Origin: Trichomonas tenax
Taxonomy: Eukaryota > Parabasalia > Trichomonadida > Trichomonadidae
Reading direction: 5' to 3'
NCBI GenBank assembly: GCA_023091735.1
Contig: JALKBU010000266.1
Span: 1-53,618, forward strand
DNA: 53,618 nucleotides
Each line of letters opens with the position of its first letter. Within the stretch, counting starts at the first letter, position 1. Below, piece after piece: positions 1-9,657 of this stretch. The notes under the pieces were generated by a model that was not told the origin of the DNA, did no database searches, and saw only the letters and a list, made by a program, of their open reading frames with translations. The position numbers were made by a program, and so were the translations under genes.

Positions 1-127
1 AAATTTTAAATCTTGACACATTCGTTAACTTAAAACATCAAATTTTAAATCTTGACACATTCGTTAACTTAAAACATCAAATTTTAAATCTTGACACATT
101 CGTTAACTTAAAACATCAAATTTTAAA
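1..127. repeat. 39-bp tandem repeat, three copies plus a partial fourth
   Basis: Units start at 1, 40 and 79, are identical over 39 bp, and a fourth begins at 118 (AAATTTTAAA) before diverging at 128. The window edge cuts the array, so the true copy number is unknown. No coding potential is seen. Confidence 0.95.
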
Positions 128-128
128 C

Positions 129-157
129 GGCGCTTTGCGCCTGAGGAACGAAGTTCC
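129..157. repeat. two adjacent perfect short hairpins
   Basis: GGCGC-TTT-GCGCC (129-141) is followed after three bases by GGAAC-GAA-GTTCC (145-157). Both stems are 5 bp and perfect, and GC-rich in an AT-rich setting. They sit right at the end of the 39-bp array. The paired-hairpin style resembles the hairpins in the Maverick-like element at the other end of the window, but the sequence differs. Function unknown. Confidence 0.75.
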
Positions 158-841
158 GAACCATGGCACAATCGTTGAGGTATGATGTGGTTTTCATTTT
201 CTTGTTTTTTAATGATTTCCATAGACTTTTTGATGTATTTATTCATTAGCTCAGGTTGAATCGTTACCATCTATATATAGTTGCTTTTTTACTTATTTAA
301 AATTAAATAATAAAAAAATTAACTTAGTTTTTCCCACTATATATATTAGTTATTATCCCCACTATATATAGATTTACAAAATATGTCATATGACCCCCAA
401 TCATATACTACTTTTAGTCTGTCGGAAATTAAGCGTTAAATCCTTCAAAAATGGGGTCAATACATCATAAATGATTACATCGATGCATTTGCAAATTTTG
501 GCAACTAACCCCCTTCATATACTACTAACAATCAATTTATGATCTTCTCTTTGGGCATCTTTGCAATTTAATATATATCATATGTCTGAGATAAATTCAT
601 ATTTTATTATCTTGCATCGCATGATTTGATATCAATTGTAATAGAAACTAGATTGATATCAAATTGTTTGCGGAAATGCTTCAGCGTAGATTTGTTGATC
701 TATCCTTTCACTGATTCGTCACAATACTACTAAAACAGTTATTTGGTTTTTGATAAATTTGACATGTAAAATCAAAAATGTCGATTTAATTCAAAATTTA
801 GATTGAAAATCGTTGCGCAATTCAATTTTTAAAAATCAATA
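158..841. other. gene-free AT-rich stretch
   Basis: No open frame with coding character was seen. It contains a duplicated CCCACTATATATA word (about 333-370) and one copy of the TTTGACATGTAAAA word (about 760) that recurs in TIR elements elsewhere in the window. Confidence 0.6.
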
Positions 842-2503
842 ATGCTAAGTTTCTTATTGGTATTCTCTTTATCAGAGATAATTAACATCACCACGTTAGG
901 TTACCACGAGGTTTAATTCGAAAAAGGAGCTACGATGTACTTCCCTCCTCCCCATATTGATACTGATATTGTCATTATCTTTTCCAAGGATACTCAAATT
1001 AGGGTTAATGGCAAAGAGCTTTTCTCATTTTACAGAAACATTCCAAACATGACATTTACATTCCCATCTACCAAAACTACATATTTTACAACCTCAGAGA
1101 CGACGAAAAAAGGTTTCTACAGTTGCCAGAGGGCATCATTTATCATAGATCACTCTACATCCAAGGAACATGAATGGCCTTACGCAACTTTAGCCGATTA
1201 TTAACGATATTGCATTTTCCTGCATTTCAAGCAATCTGCAACAGTTACTTTCTCCAAGACTGTGTCAGACGATGATAGAGTTGAGCTCTATGCCAGCATT
1301 GGTCAAATCATTTCTTTCAATGGGTTAAATGAAGTCGCTTCAACGAGAATGACTGTAGATGGTGCATTACTAATGATCAATGTGTCATGGTATAAATATG
1401 CTAACGGAAAGCTCAATATAAATTATCCAGGATCTTCAACTGATGGTAATATTTATTGCTTTAGCTATTATTCAAGAGCATTGGATAATGAATATCATGA
1501 TGAACTTCAACCACAAAATGTTGTTTATCCAGATATTACTCTTCAGCCTGGTTATGGCAAAATTTAGATATATACGTACGAGAGACATGTGAATGGAGAG
1601 TACCCTATGTAAGTAGCTTTCATTAATTCTTCGATTTATGACGAAAATTCAAGAAAAACCACAACACTTGGCAGCGATACTCAAACTCATGGTGTGTACT
1701 TTGTTGGCAAAGGTAATATCCTTCCCCTCAGTGCCCAAAAACAGACAATTAGATACGTTGCATTCAAATACACCCGAAACTCAGCAAATCTTGATGTACT
1801 CACATACTTAGGCAGATTGCTTCTCGAGGTTGAAAACAAACCTGATTTAATGACGATGCTTTTCGCTGTTCCATACCAAGGTAAAACTGATATCAAAATT
1901 GTTTCTCCATCTAAAATGAAACTTTACGATGTAAATGACAACCCTATTTCAGTAGAGTCAGGAGTAACCGCCTTCTCATTTACAGATCCAATTAGAATTG
2001 AGCTCACTAATGGTAACACACGCCTATCTATCTCTCAAGTAGGTCAAAATCCATTCAATAAGGTTATATCACATGCTAGGTCGTCTAGCTTGTATTTCGC
2101 TTCAGATGGCCAAAGCTTCCTTCAAGGTAGCGGCAAAGCTAATATCGTATCTGTACAGGATATTTTTTCTCCAATACCATATCGTTTTAACACGACATAT
2201 CTGGATGAAGACAATTATGAATCAGGCAGATTCTCTCTAACCCCAGAATTTGTTGTAGAAGTCCATAAAGGCATAATCATATCCATTGTTATCATTTTGG
2301 TACTAATTATCTTGGTAATAAACCTAGTTACCATCCTCATTGTTATGAAGAAAAGGAAGTTAGAAAATGGTGTTTGTTCTTCATCTTCAGTTGCAAGGGC
2401 AACGCATAACGCATCTCTATATCAACAACCTACATACCAGCCACCTCCGGCTGATGGTCAACAGCCGCCGAACGCGCAGAATTTTTACATTCCAAACAAA
2501 TAA
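842..2503 (+). pseudogene. type I membrane surface-protein pseudogene with four in-frame stops
   Basis: A single reading frame of 554 codons runs from ATG 842 to TAA 2501-2503 but is interrupted by TAA 914-916, TAA 1202-1204, TAG 1565-1567 and TAA 1610-1612, with no frame change. Read through, it begins with a hydrophobic signal-peptide-like segment (MLSFLLVFSL), has a large extracellular-type region and one transmembrane segment (about 2271-2345), followed by MKKRK and a cytoplasmic tail of about 50 residues rich in Pro, Gln and Asn. This is the layout of a type I surface protein. The family was not recognised. The long segments between stops still read like protein, so the damage is recent and consists only of substitutions. 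Other genes in the window do not use TAA or TAG as sense codons, so recoding is unlikely. Confidence 0.8.
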
Positions 2504-2800
2504 CTTTCGTTCATTAAAACCTTTAGCCATATGTATAAATTTATATATTTATAATGACGCGAAGCAAAACTATTTTGATCTGACAATGTTAAGAAAATAT
2601 TGAAAAAATATTAAATTAATTCAATAATTCGAATTACAATGAATATAGCTTTATCCAAAGCAAGTTCTCAAAATGCATTAAAGTAAGAAAGGTTAAAAAC
2701 CATTTTTAGAATTTTTGATAAATTTAAACTCGAAATAAAATGAGAAGCAGATCGATACCTTTCTATATAGTAATATGGATTTGTGTTATATATGCTGTTT

Positions 2801-3898
2801 TTAATCTGTATTTTCAATCTCATTAATCATTGTCCATCCAGCTCTTCTTGAGAATGTTGATGGCCAGAGCTCGACGAAGACACGGCGCTTTGTCTTCTTC
2901 TGTGGAAGCATAGTTTCGATGATTTGGTGGGCGACCATTGGCATTGAATATCTGTCATAGGTCTTTCCACCCTTCACAGAGATGCCCCATCCAGTGTCCT
3001 TGATTCTCTGCTGTGCGAGATCGTTTCTGCTAATATCATCAGTACGATACATAACAAGCATTCTTGTTTCGCGGTTAAATCCGTTTTTAAGCTTGATAGA
3101 GACTGGTGCACCCGTAGATGTGAGAAGTTCGCAAGATATTGAGTCGCAGAACTTTAATTCTAATCTTGTGCAAGCACCAACAACATCTGGAAGGTGCTCT
3201 GGGTCAGCCCAAATGACAAAGAAAGACTGACCAATAGTATTTTTGAGATCACGTAAGAATTGATAAAATGTGTTTGCATTCCAGCCATTGTGGCCAAAAG
3301 GAACATCCATAATGATAGCATCGATGCTGTTGCCGGCTGTCTCATAGATTGCCTTAGGAGTCATCTTGTTAACATAATGCAATGGGCATTCTTCAACAAT
3401 ATCTTTGAATCTATCATAGGAAAGACCCTCCTGGCAGTTAGGAAATTCGGTTGTTATCATTGCGCTGTTCTTTTCACAGTCAACAGAACGAAGTTTATAG
3501 TCCGGCCACAACTCAATTCCGGAACCCAAATGATCTATTTGTGTAAAGTTCGCGAAGTTTGGACCGGCGGACTCTCCTGAACCGCGGGAGTGAGACCTCC
3601 TCATAGCGCGAGGAATATCTTCATCACCATCGTACATTCTTGGTTCAAAATCGTCATCAATAAGCTCTTCTTCCTCCATTCCGTAGTTTTCGAGGTCGAA
3701 CCACACGTCCAAAGGTATCTGGTCGGGCGTGACAGTCTCTAAGAAGACAGATTTGGCTGATTCTTCCGCTGATAAATCTCCTTGCTTTTCTTTGTTCTCC
3801 ATCATCGCGAACTTTGCCTCAATCGACTCGATGGACTCCTTCTCGTCCGCGTAGCCCATGTAGAGCATTGGATCGATCTTCTTCTTCCGCGACGACAT
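2801..3898 (-). CDS. MT-A70 (METTL3/METTL14)-like methyltransferase-family protein
   Basis: 365 residues. The C-terminal half resembles the MT-A70 fold: a hydrophobic strand ending in the catalytic-motif position (IIMDVPFGHNGW, around residue 195), a following FFVIWADPEHL segment, and the family-typical end RRVFVELWPSTFSRRAGWTMINE-like stretch. Known members carry DPPW at the catalytic position; here it reads DVPF, so activity on adenine is doubtful and a METTL14-like non-catalytic partner role is possible (inference). The N-terminal third is acidic and low in complexity. The frame extends upstream to an ATG at 3976, but the ATG at 3898 is preferred because a TCATT initiator lies 13 nt before it and the extra 26 residues would be upstream of that initiator. 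Confidence 0.72.
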   Translation of the reverse strand: MSSRKKKIDPMLYMGYADEKESIESIEAKFAMMENKEKQGDLSAEESAKSVFLETVTPDQIPLDVWFDLENYGMEEEELIDDDFEPRMYDGDEDIPRAMRRSHSRGSGESAGPNFANFTQIDHLGSGIELWPDYKLRSVDCEKNSAMITTEFPNCQEGLSYDRFKDIVEECPLHYVNKMTPKAIYETAGNSIDAIIMDVPFGHNGWNANTFYQFLRDLKNTIGQSFFVIWADPEHLPDVVGACTRLELKFCDSISCELLTSTGAPVSIKLKNGFNRETRMLVMYRTDDISRNDLAQQRIKDTGWGISVKGGKTYDRYSMPMVAHQIIETMLPQKKTKRRVFVELWPSTFSRRAGWTMINEIENTD

Positions 3899-3908
3899 TG
3901 ATAAACGG

Positions 3909-3913
3909 AATGA
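3909..3913 (-). promoter_or_regulatory. initiator (Inr) TCATT
   Basis: TCATT on the minus strand, with the A+1 at 3911, 13 nt before the ATG at 3898. It matches the known Trichomonas Inr TCA(C/T)(T/A) and its usual short distance from the start codon, and it decides the start of the MT-A70-like gene. Confidence 0.65.
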
Positions 3914-4733
3914 GAAAATGATTTTGCCGCCAAAATATATGAAATCGAGATTTGTTGACAAATAAGTTCTGCGCATAATTGAACAGATGATTTTGATAAA
4001 ATTTTGCGATTTTATGAAACCAAAGTGATTTTGAAATGTTTTTGGACTTTTGGCGAATATTCATATTCTACATTAACTGTACATCCTGTATTTTGGGATT
4101 TTAGTCGTTTTAAAAATTCCAGCAAATCAAGCATAACCTTAAATAATATAACCTTAAGAAAAGATTTTGAGTTTTTGAGCTTGCAATGCATCTTTCCTTT
4201 GATTTTGTGAATTGCATCATGATGCAGGAGTTGCATATATTGTATTTTGATGTTATGCTATCTATCATCTCTATTCTAAATAGCTGATTCAGTTGTTTTA
4301 CAGATATTTTATCATATTTGCTATAATGAACATTTGTCCAATTCAACATGGATCTAAAATAACTATTGGCAAGGAGAAACATCCAATATTGATGATAAAT
4401 TAAATTTTCACAAAATCATTTCTTCTTTCTTATTATGAACATATATTTGAATAATCATCAGATAGATATAACTGTCAGTAATGATATATTGGCAATTTAA
4501 GCGAAAAATGTAATCTTCAAAAAATTATTCTTTTGTTTGCTATTGTAAATATACACCTGACTAAAACTGAAAGAAAAATAACTATTGGCAATGATAAACC
4601 CATAATACAAGCCAATTATCAAAATATCAAAATATATTTTCCATAATTCCAGTTATTACTTCTATTTTGGCGATAAAAATCCCAAATTTTTGTATATTTG
4701 ACTCTGAGGCCACTTAGAAATATTTCAAAAATA
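3914..4733. other. gene-free stretch with an imperfect direct duplication
   Basis: No convincing gene. A 17-bp word AAAATAACTATTGGCAA occurs at 4356-4372 and 4575-4591 with weaker similarity around both copies, pointing to an old duplication of about 219 bp. Confidence 0.55.
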
Positions 4734-7700
4734 ATGAATGAACCCAACAAGTTTTTTGTTGGAGGACTTATTTCGAAGGACATGAAGAAATTTGGTGGCG
4801 GGATACCTGATAGCAAACTTGCGAGGACAGGGTACATCAAACCATTTCTTCCAATTCAAGGAATTCAGCGAGATTTAAATAATGCAGCGGAAACAGACAG
4901 AGTTGAAATTACGAGACTTAACGGAAAGATATCTATGCTTCGAAAGAAGATAGATTCGATGACTCTTTTGATCAAAAAGACAAGAAATAATAATAACGGA
5001 TTACAACTTCAATTATTAAACGGATCTACATTTAGAATCGATGAAGACGCTGACAAACTCGCTGAGCACAGAACAAATCTGCAAAAAAGATTGAACTCTA
5101 TGCAATTAAAAGCCGAATTAGCAGATAAAATCGGTGAAACATATGAAAATTTGATAACAGCACTCAACAAATCCAATCAATCCCCACCTTCTACGCAAAG
5201 AGCCGCTAGTAATATGCCGAAAATTCTTGAATTCACGAGTAATATTTTTCGGCCGCGAACACAGTTTGTCACGCCAAGAGATGATTATAAGCATCGCCCA
5301 ATGACACAAAAGAGTAAAATTCCGCAGTCAAGAGCAAAATCAAGAATGAATTCACCAACGAAAAATATTATGGATTCACCACAGCTTAATATGACAAGAA
5401 AGAACACTAGTCGGATCCAGTTTAAGCCTCCAATTCAAGATTTTGTTCAGCCATCGATAATTCCTCCGATATCTATTAAATCAGCAGATGAAATCGAAAC
5501 ACAAGTAACTTCGAGAGAGCAGCTGTCTGATGATGACATTCTGCTCTCTAAGTACTTTGGTGAAATGACACCAGAGGAAATTGCACAGATCTTCAAAAAT
5601 CGCAAAATCGAAAACGACAAACTTTCTTATCAATTGGATCACATTGACAGTGATATAGAAGTCCTAACACAAAAAAAATTGACGATTAAAGCCCGCATGG
5701 GTCCGGACTATGCACAGAGACTTATTTCTGTCATCGACACCAAAAAATCATATCTCGAAGATCTCAAAAAAGACATTGAGAATAAGAAAGAAGGAAAAGT
5801 GTTCATTATCGATGAAAATGAACGAGTTATCAATAAGATCAAAGATATCAACAATAAAATCAAGTTTAATGAAACAGAACCACTCAAAATTCTCGACGAA
5901 CTCAAGAAATATGTCAAGAAGAGAGTTCGATCTTTTCCAAAGCAAAGGCCTAAATGTGTTCCACTGCTCGATTTCTCAGGCATGAGCTCAACACTGAAAT
6001 TCAATTTCCCGAAGTCAGCTGCAGCACCTGTTCCTCTTAATGATGATACATTCAAATCTGAATTCGCATCAATTCCAACATTAAATCTCAATATTCCATC
6101 GATTCCGATGAGTCAGACAAGTGGAGGCGGCGAATTCCTTCCTGGCACAAGAAGCACGCGTCGTGTATTTTCTGCAATGAATACTCCGAGATCACTGAAT
6201 ACATCGATATATGAAGTCGACAGTGAAATCTCAATTGTTGGCAAATTGATGGGTTCTCTTTATGTTGGACGATTTTCAGCAACAATTGGAAAGATTACTC
6301 AAAACATCAAAAACGGAGATTCATTCCAACTTGCTTCACTCATTTCGCCAACAATCGACTCTCACTTCAGAGGCCTTGGATGTGAGGAGTTCATGCAAGC
6401 AGTTTTCGATCATTATAAGCAATCAGAGAATTCTCTGCACTTCTTGATTTTCACGGAATCTGAAATTCACAAGATCGATGACTCTTTCCTTACATTTATA
6501 TCAATTCGCAATAATTTAATCAACATTTACGTGCAGAAGTATGATGCAGAGACATTTTTATTCTACTTCAATCACTTCCTGGATGTCGATGCAGACATCT
6601 CTGCATACATCGCGCGTGATTTCGTCATCCAGACAGATCTTAAGAATCACCTTGTTTCACTTCTCGACGAGATGATGCCATACTATGATACTATACAGAA
6701 TCGCATCCTGAAGAAAGATAACGTCGAATACTTCACAGCTTTCATTGGCTGGATGGCCTGTTTCGCTACAATATTTGATATTACATCAGATGAAATCATC
6801 AAGAACAACCTTGAAAGATCCATTGTGTTTGAGCCTTCTAAAGTTGTTAATCACTTCACGAATGAACTTCAAACTAATAGAGCGTGCTGCGGTCTTACTG
6901 CTGTTATGAGCTTGGCACGCTTCATGCCAAATGGCTTTGTTATGCTCGGACAAGTTCAAAACACAATCTCAATTGTTCACAAATTTTTATTTGTTTACAG
7001 GAAACGTCAAACATGCGTGAAAATGGGCTGCGGTTTGTTTATTGCCATTCTTCCGTATCTTGATGAAGAGTCGATCATGTGGCACACTGCTGTTTTCTAT
7101 AATGCGCTTGTTATTACAACTTATAGACACACGATTTGTTCCGTCATTCTTGAAAGTTACAGCAATGTTCTCACATCAATTATTTCAAATAGAAAGAGCA
7201 ATTTAACCGATCAGCTTCTTAATCTCTATTTCCTGCAGTTCACTGTCAAGCAATTCGAGTTAGAAGCATTCTTAGGAGAGAAAGCAGAGCCGCCAAAAGC
7301 AGAAGACTCCAATATCAAAACAGTTTCATATCTCGATATTCCAAAACTTCGTCTTCCAATGGAACTCCCTTCGTTGGATCTCCAGAACCCAAAGCTTCAA
7401 TTGCACTTCCAGCCAAAGAGCAAATCACCAATGCGCGCTTCCATTTCTATCACAGACAGGCAATATCTCGACGAGAGAAAGAAGAAGCCAATTTATTTGT
7501 CATTGGATGTCCACTTAGAATTCATGCAGCTTCTCTTTGCAACTCTCATTGATCACGGACTCCATATTCTAGACAAAGCATTTGTTGATCCATTCCCGCA
7601 CGTCAATAGAAAGATGAATGTTCTCTACACACTGATGTGCCACATGGAAGGAAAATACAATCAGGACATCGCGAGAAACTTGATGGACATTTTCACTCCA

Positions 7701-8849
7701 AATGAACAGGAACAGAAGTCTGAACAGAAGAGTTCAGAGAGAGTTCCTCTCAAAGAACAGATGATCCCAATAACAAAGAGTATGAGTCATCTTAGATCAA
7801 TGCAGAGTTTCCAAGCATTCCCATCATTCATTGCTTCAATTCAATCGACATCGGAACTTGAAATGCAAGCGATTTCTTCATCAAGATCATCCACAAAGCA
7901 GTTCTATTCGCATTCAAGACAATATGAAGATTACAGAAGACTTCTTCGTCTCACTGCTCCAGAACTATTCACCCCTGAGAAATACAACAATGGCCAACAC
8001 ATCGCTTCAGGTGCTTTCGGTGCTGTCATGAAAGTCGGAAATCTTGCTGTTAAGATATTGCCGAAATCCAGGAATGAGTTCGATAATCCCCATCTTTATG
8101 AAGTTTTCCATGAAGTTTCAATTCTCGAGTTATGTAAAGGCGATAGAAGAGTTACTCAACTTGTTGACTACGGATGCACTTCAGATGCATATTACATCGT
8201 AATGGAGTATTATCCTGCAACGCTGAGGTCATGGAGGAAAACAGAAACAGATAAGCCGCTCGGCGTTATGCTTCGTCTTTACAGAGACTTCCTCGAGAGC
8301 GCAATGGTCCTTTCCAACAGACACATCAATCATTTCGACATTAAATGCGACAACGTGATGCTCGATGTGAACGGAAAGTGTGCTCTTGCTGACTTTGGTG
8401 AATCAATGTGTTATGTTGATGAAAAAAATGGTTACACGATGCTAAACAAAGGCACTGAGTGGATCAAATCACCAGAAATGCTTTCTATCGCTTTGAACTC
8501 TGCAGTAACGAACCCGAACTTCGATAGAAGACAGAAACAAGGCGCAGGCCCAGCAAGCGATGTTTGGTCTATTGGATGTTTGTTCTATGAACTCCTTACT
8601 GGAGAATTCTTATTTGTTGATTCTGATTGGAGCAGATTCTTCTTAAGAATCACAGATCCAAATCAGCCCCTTCTTACCGAAAAGGATATCAAGAAACTTC
8701 CTAATGATGTTAGATTAGTTCCGTTCATCGAGTTCATTCTCAAGAGATCAGAGCGCCACAGACCAAACATTCAACAAGTCATCACTAAATTCGATGAAAT
8801 GTTCCCTGAAGCAACATCATTCCCACTTCCTAGATTCCCAAAGAAATAA
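4734..8849 (+). CDS. large protein with C-terminal protein kinase domain
   Basis: 1371 residues. The start is ATG 4734 (MNEPNKFF); the frame is open further upstream but only from a TTG. Residues about 50-160 and 290-400 are charged, coiled-coil-like; the region 480-900 is largely helical and HEAT/armadillo-like in feel, though no family is assigned. A protein kinase domain occupies about 1080-1365: Gly loop ASGAFGAV, AVKIL lysine, catalytic loop HFDIKCDN (about 1200; HFD in place of HRD), DFG (about 1220), a KSPE in the APE position, and SDVWSIGCLFYELL. All catalytic Lys/Asp/Asn residues are present, so it is probably active; loss of the HRD arginine suggests it does not need activation-loop phosphorylation (inference). 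The stop TAA overlaps a TAAA, the usual trichomonad polyadenylation tetramer. Confidence 0.88.
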   Translation: MNEPNKFFVGGLISKDMKKFGGGIPDSKLARTGYIKPFLPIQGIQRDLNNAAETDRVEITRLNGKISMLRKKIDSMTLLIKKTRNNNNGLQLQLLNGSTFRIDEDADKLAEHRTNLQKRLNSMQLKAELADKIGETYENLITALNKSNQSPPSTQRAASNMPKILEFTSNIFRPRTQFVTPRDDYKHRPMTQKSKIPQSRAKSRMNSPTKNIMDSPQLNMTRKNTSRIQFKPPIQDFVQPSIIPPISIKSADEIETQVTSREQLSDDDILLSKYFGEMTPEEIAQIFKNRKIENDKLSYQLDHIDSDIEVLTQKKLTIKARMGPDYAQRLISVIDTKKSYLEDLKKDIENKKEGKVFIIDENERVINKIKDINNKIKFNETEPLKILDELKKYVKKRVRSFPKQRPKCVPLLDFSGMSSTLKFNFPKSAAAPVPLNDDTFKSEFASIPTLNLNIPSIPMSQTSGGGEFLPGTRSTRRVFSAMNTPRSLNTSIYEVDSEISIVGKLMGSLYVGRFSATIGKITQNIKNGDSFQLASLISPTIDSHFRGLGCEEFMQAVFDHYKQSENSLHFLIFTESEIHKIDDSFLTFISIRNNLINIYVQKYDAETFLFYFNHFLDVDADISAYIARDFVIQTDLKNHLVSLLDEMMPYYDTIQNRILKKDNVEYFTAFIGWMACFATIFDITSDEIIKNNLERSIVFEPSKVVNHFTNELQTNRACCGLTAVMSLARFMPNGFVMLGQVQNTISIVHKFLFVYRKRQTCVKMGCGLFIAILPYLDEESIMWHTAVFYNALVITTYRHTICSVILESYSNVLTSIISNRKSNLTDQLLNLYFLQFTVKQFELEAFLGEKAEPPKAEDSNIKTVSYLDIPKLRLPMELPSLDLQNPKLQLHFQPKSKSPMRASISITDRQYLDERKKKPIYLSLDVHLEFMQLLFATLIDHGLHILDKAFVDPFPHVNRKMNVLYTLMCHMEGKYNQDIARNLMDIFTPNEQEQKSEQKSSERVPLKEQMIPITKSMSHLRSMQSFQAFPSFIASIQSTSELEMQAISSSRSSTKQFYSHSRQYEDYRRLLRLTAPELFTPEKYNNGQHIASGAFGAVMKVGNLAVKILPKSRNEFDNPHLYEVFHEVSILELCKGDRRVTQLVDYGCTSDAYYIVMEYYPATLRSWRKTETDKPLGVMLRLYRDFLESAMVLSNRHINHFDIKCDNVMLDVNGKCALADFGESMCYVDEKNGYTMLNKGTEWIKSPEMLSIALNSAVTNPNFDRRQKQGAGPASDVWSIGCLFYELLTGEFLFVDSDWSRFFLRITDPNQPLLTEKDIKKLPNDVRLVPFIEFILKRSERHRPNIQQVITKFDEMFPEATSFPLPRFPKK

Positions 8850-8924
8850 AAATATTTTGTTTGTTTGTTATAAATCAATATTATTATTATTTATATTCAG
8901 CAATATATCACTTCATTAAAGCAT

Positions 8925-9339
8925 TCATTTCATTTGAGATTTAGACTTGAAATCAACATCAATGAAAAAGATGTTCTTTTTAAAATGTTTCTTGATAATC
9001 TCAGGTTCTTCAATTCGTATAGAGTTACACACTTTTCCAATATATATCTTAGTATTGGTGGATGTCATTCACACAAGAAAACTTCTGAAATGATACAAGA
9101 ATTGATATAGAAGAAAGATATGATTTTAGAAGTTTGATTTTCGAATTCTGTCTAATTAAACTTTGAACAACATTGAAATATCCATATGCATAACGTTGGC
9201 ATACTTTTGTGTTAGTTTGTAGTTCATTTACTGCATGAAAATGTAGATATATAATTGGCAAAGAACAAATTATAGTGAGAATGAGGTCGAGCAATGCTAT
9301 GACGGTATTATATTGATGAATGTTAGTATATTCATAGAA
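8925..9339 (-). pseudogene. membrane-protein remnant with a frameshift
   Basis: The minus strand is open without an ATG from 9339 to a TAA at 9049-9051, encoding two hydrophobic stretches (LILTIICSLPIIYLHFHAV, then a loop and a second helix). A one-base shift near 9050 leads directly into another coding-like stretch (TKIYIGKVCNSIRIEEPEI and onwards) ending at TGA 8925-8927. The two parts read as one protein. The style is reminiscent of the large trichomonad multi-pass adenylate/guanylate cyclase-type proteins, but that is an impression and not established. No start, so a truncated relic. Confidence 0.42.
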
Positions 9340-9657
9340 CTATTTTAAGATATTTCATATTATGCCAAGAAATTGAAAATTTAAAATTTGCTTTTTGAAC
9401 CGTTTGTCAATGAAAATAGAATCTATTTAAAAATTATAATTTAATTCATTATTTGTTTTCGAAAAATGGGTAATTTTGAATAAATAAAATGAAAAAGGAT
9501 CAAAAATTATCTTTTTTCTTTTTGATGATCCTAGTTCAAATATTAAAATTCGAAATCGAAAAGCTGAAATCTAGAGTGCACATAGTATGAAGGTTGCAAT
9601 GGAACAAGAATCGAAAATCATGCATAGTGTCAATTTTCTTATCGTCAAAAAAAGTAA
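9340..9657. other. upstream region of the AAA+ gene
   Basis: AT-rich with no coding signal. TCAAAA at 9645-9650 lies about 10 nt before the ATG at 9658; it resembles but does not match the canonical initiator. Confidence 0.5.

Noticed and set aside
1..130. CRISPR-like array
   Set aside because: The 39-bp units are directly adjacent without spacers and the organism is a eukaryote; a simple tandem repeat explains it.
842..2503. alternative genetic code reading TAA/TAG as sense
   Set aside because: All intact genes in the window end with normal stops and have no internal TAA or TAG, so recoding is not needed.
3899..3976. upstream ATG start for the MT-A70-like gene
   Set aside because: A canonical initiator lies between this ATG and the one at 3898, so the longer start would be upstream of transcription.
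4110..4382. 90-codon minus-strand frame
   Set aside because: No family features, composition as expected for AT-rich DNA, and part of an intergenic duplication.
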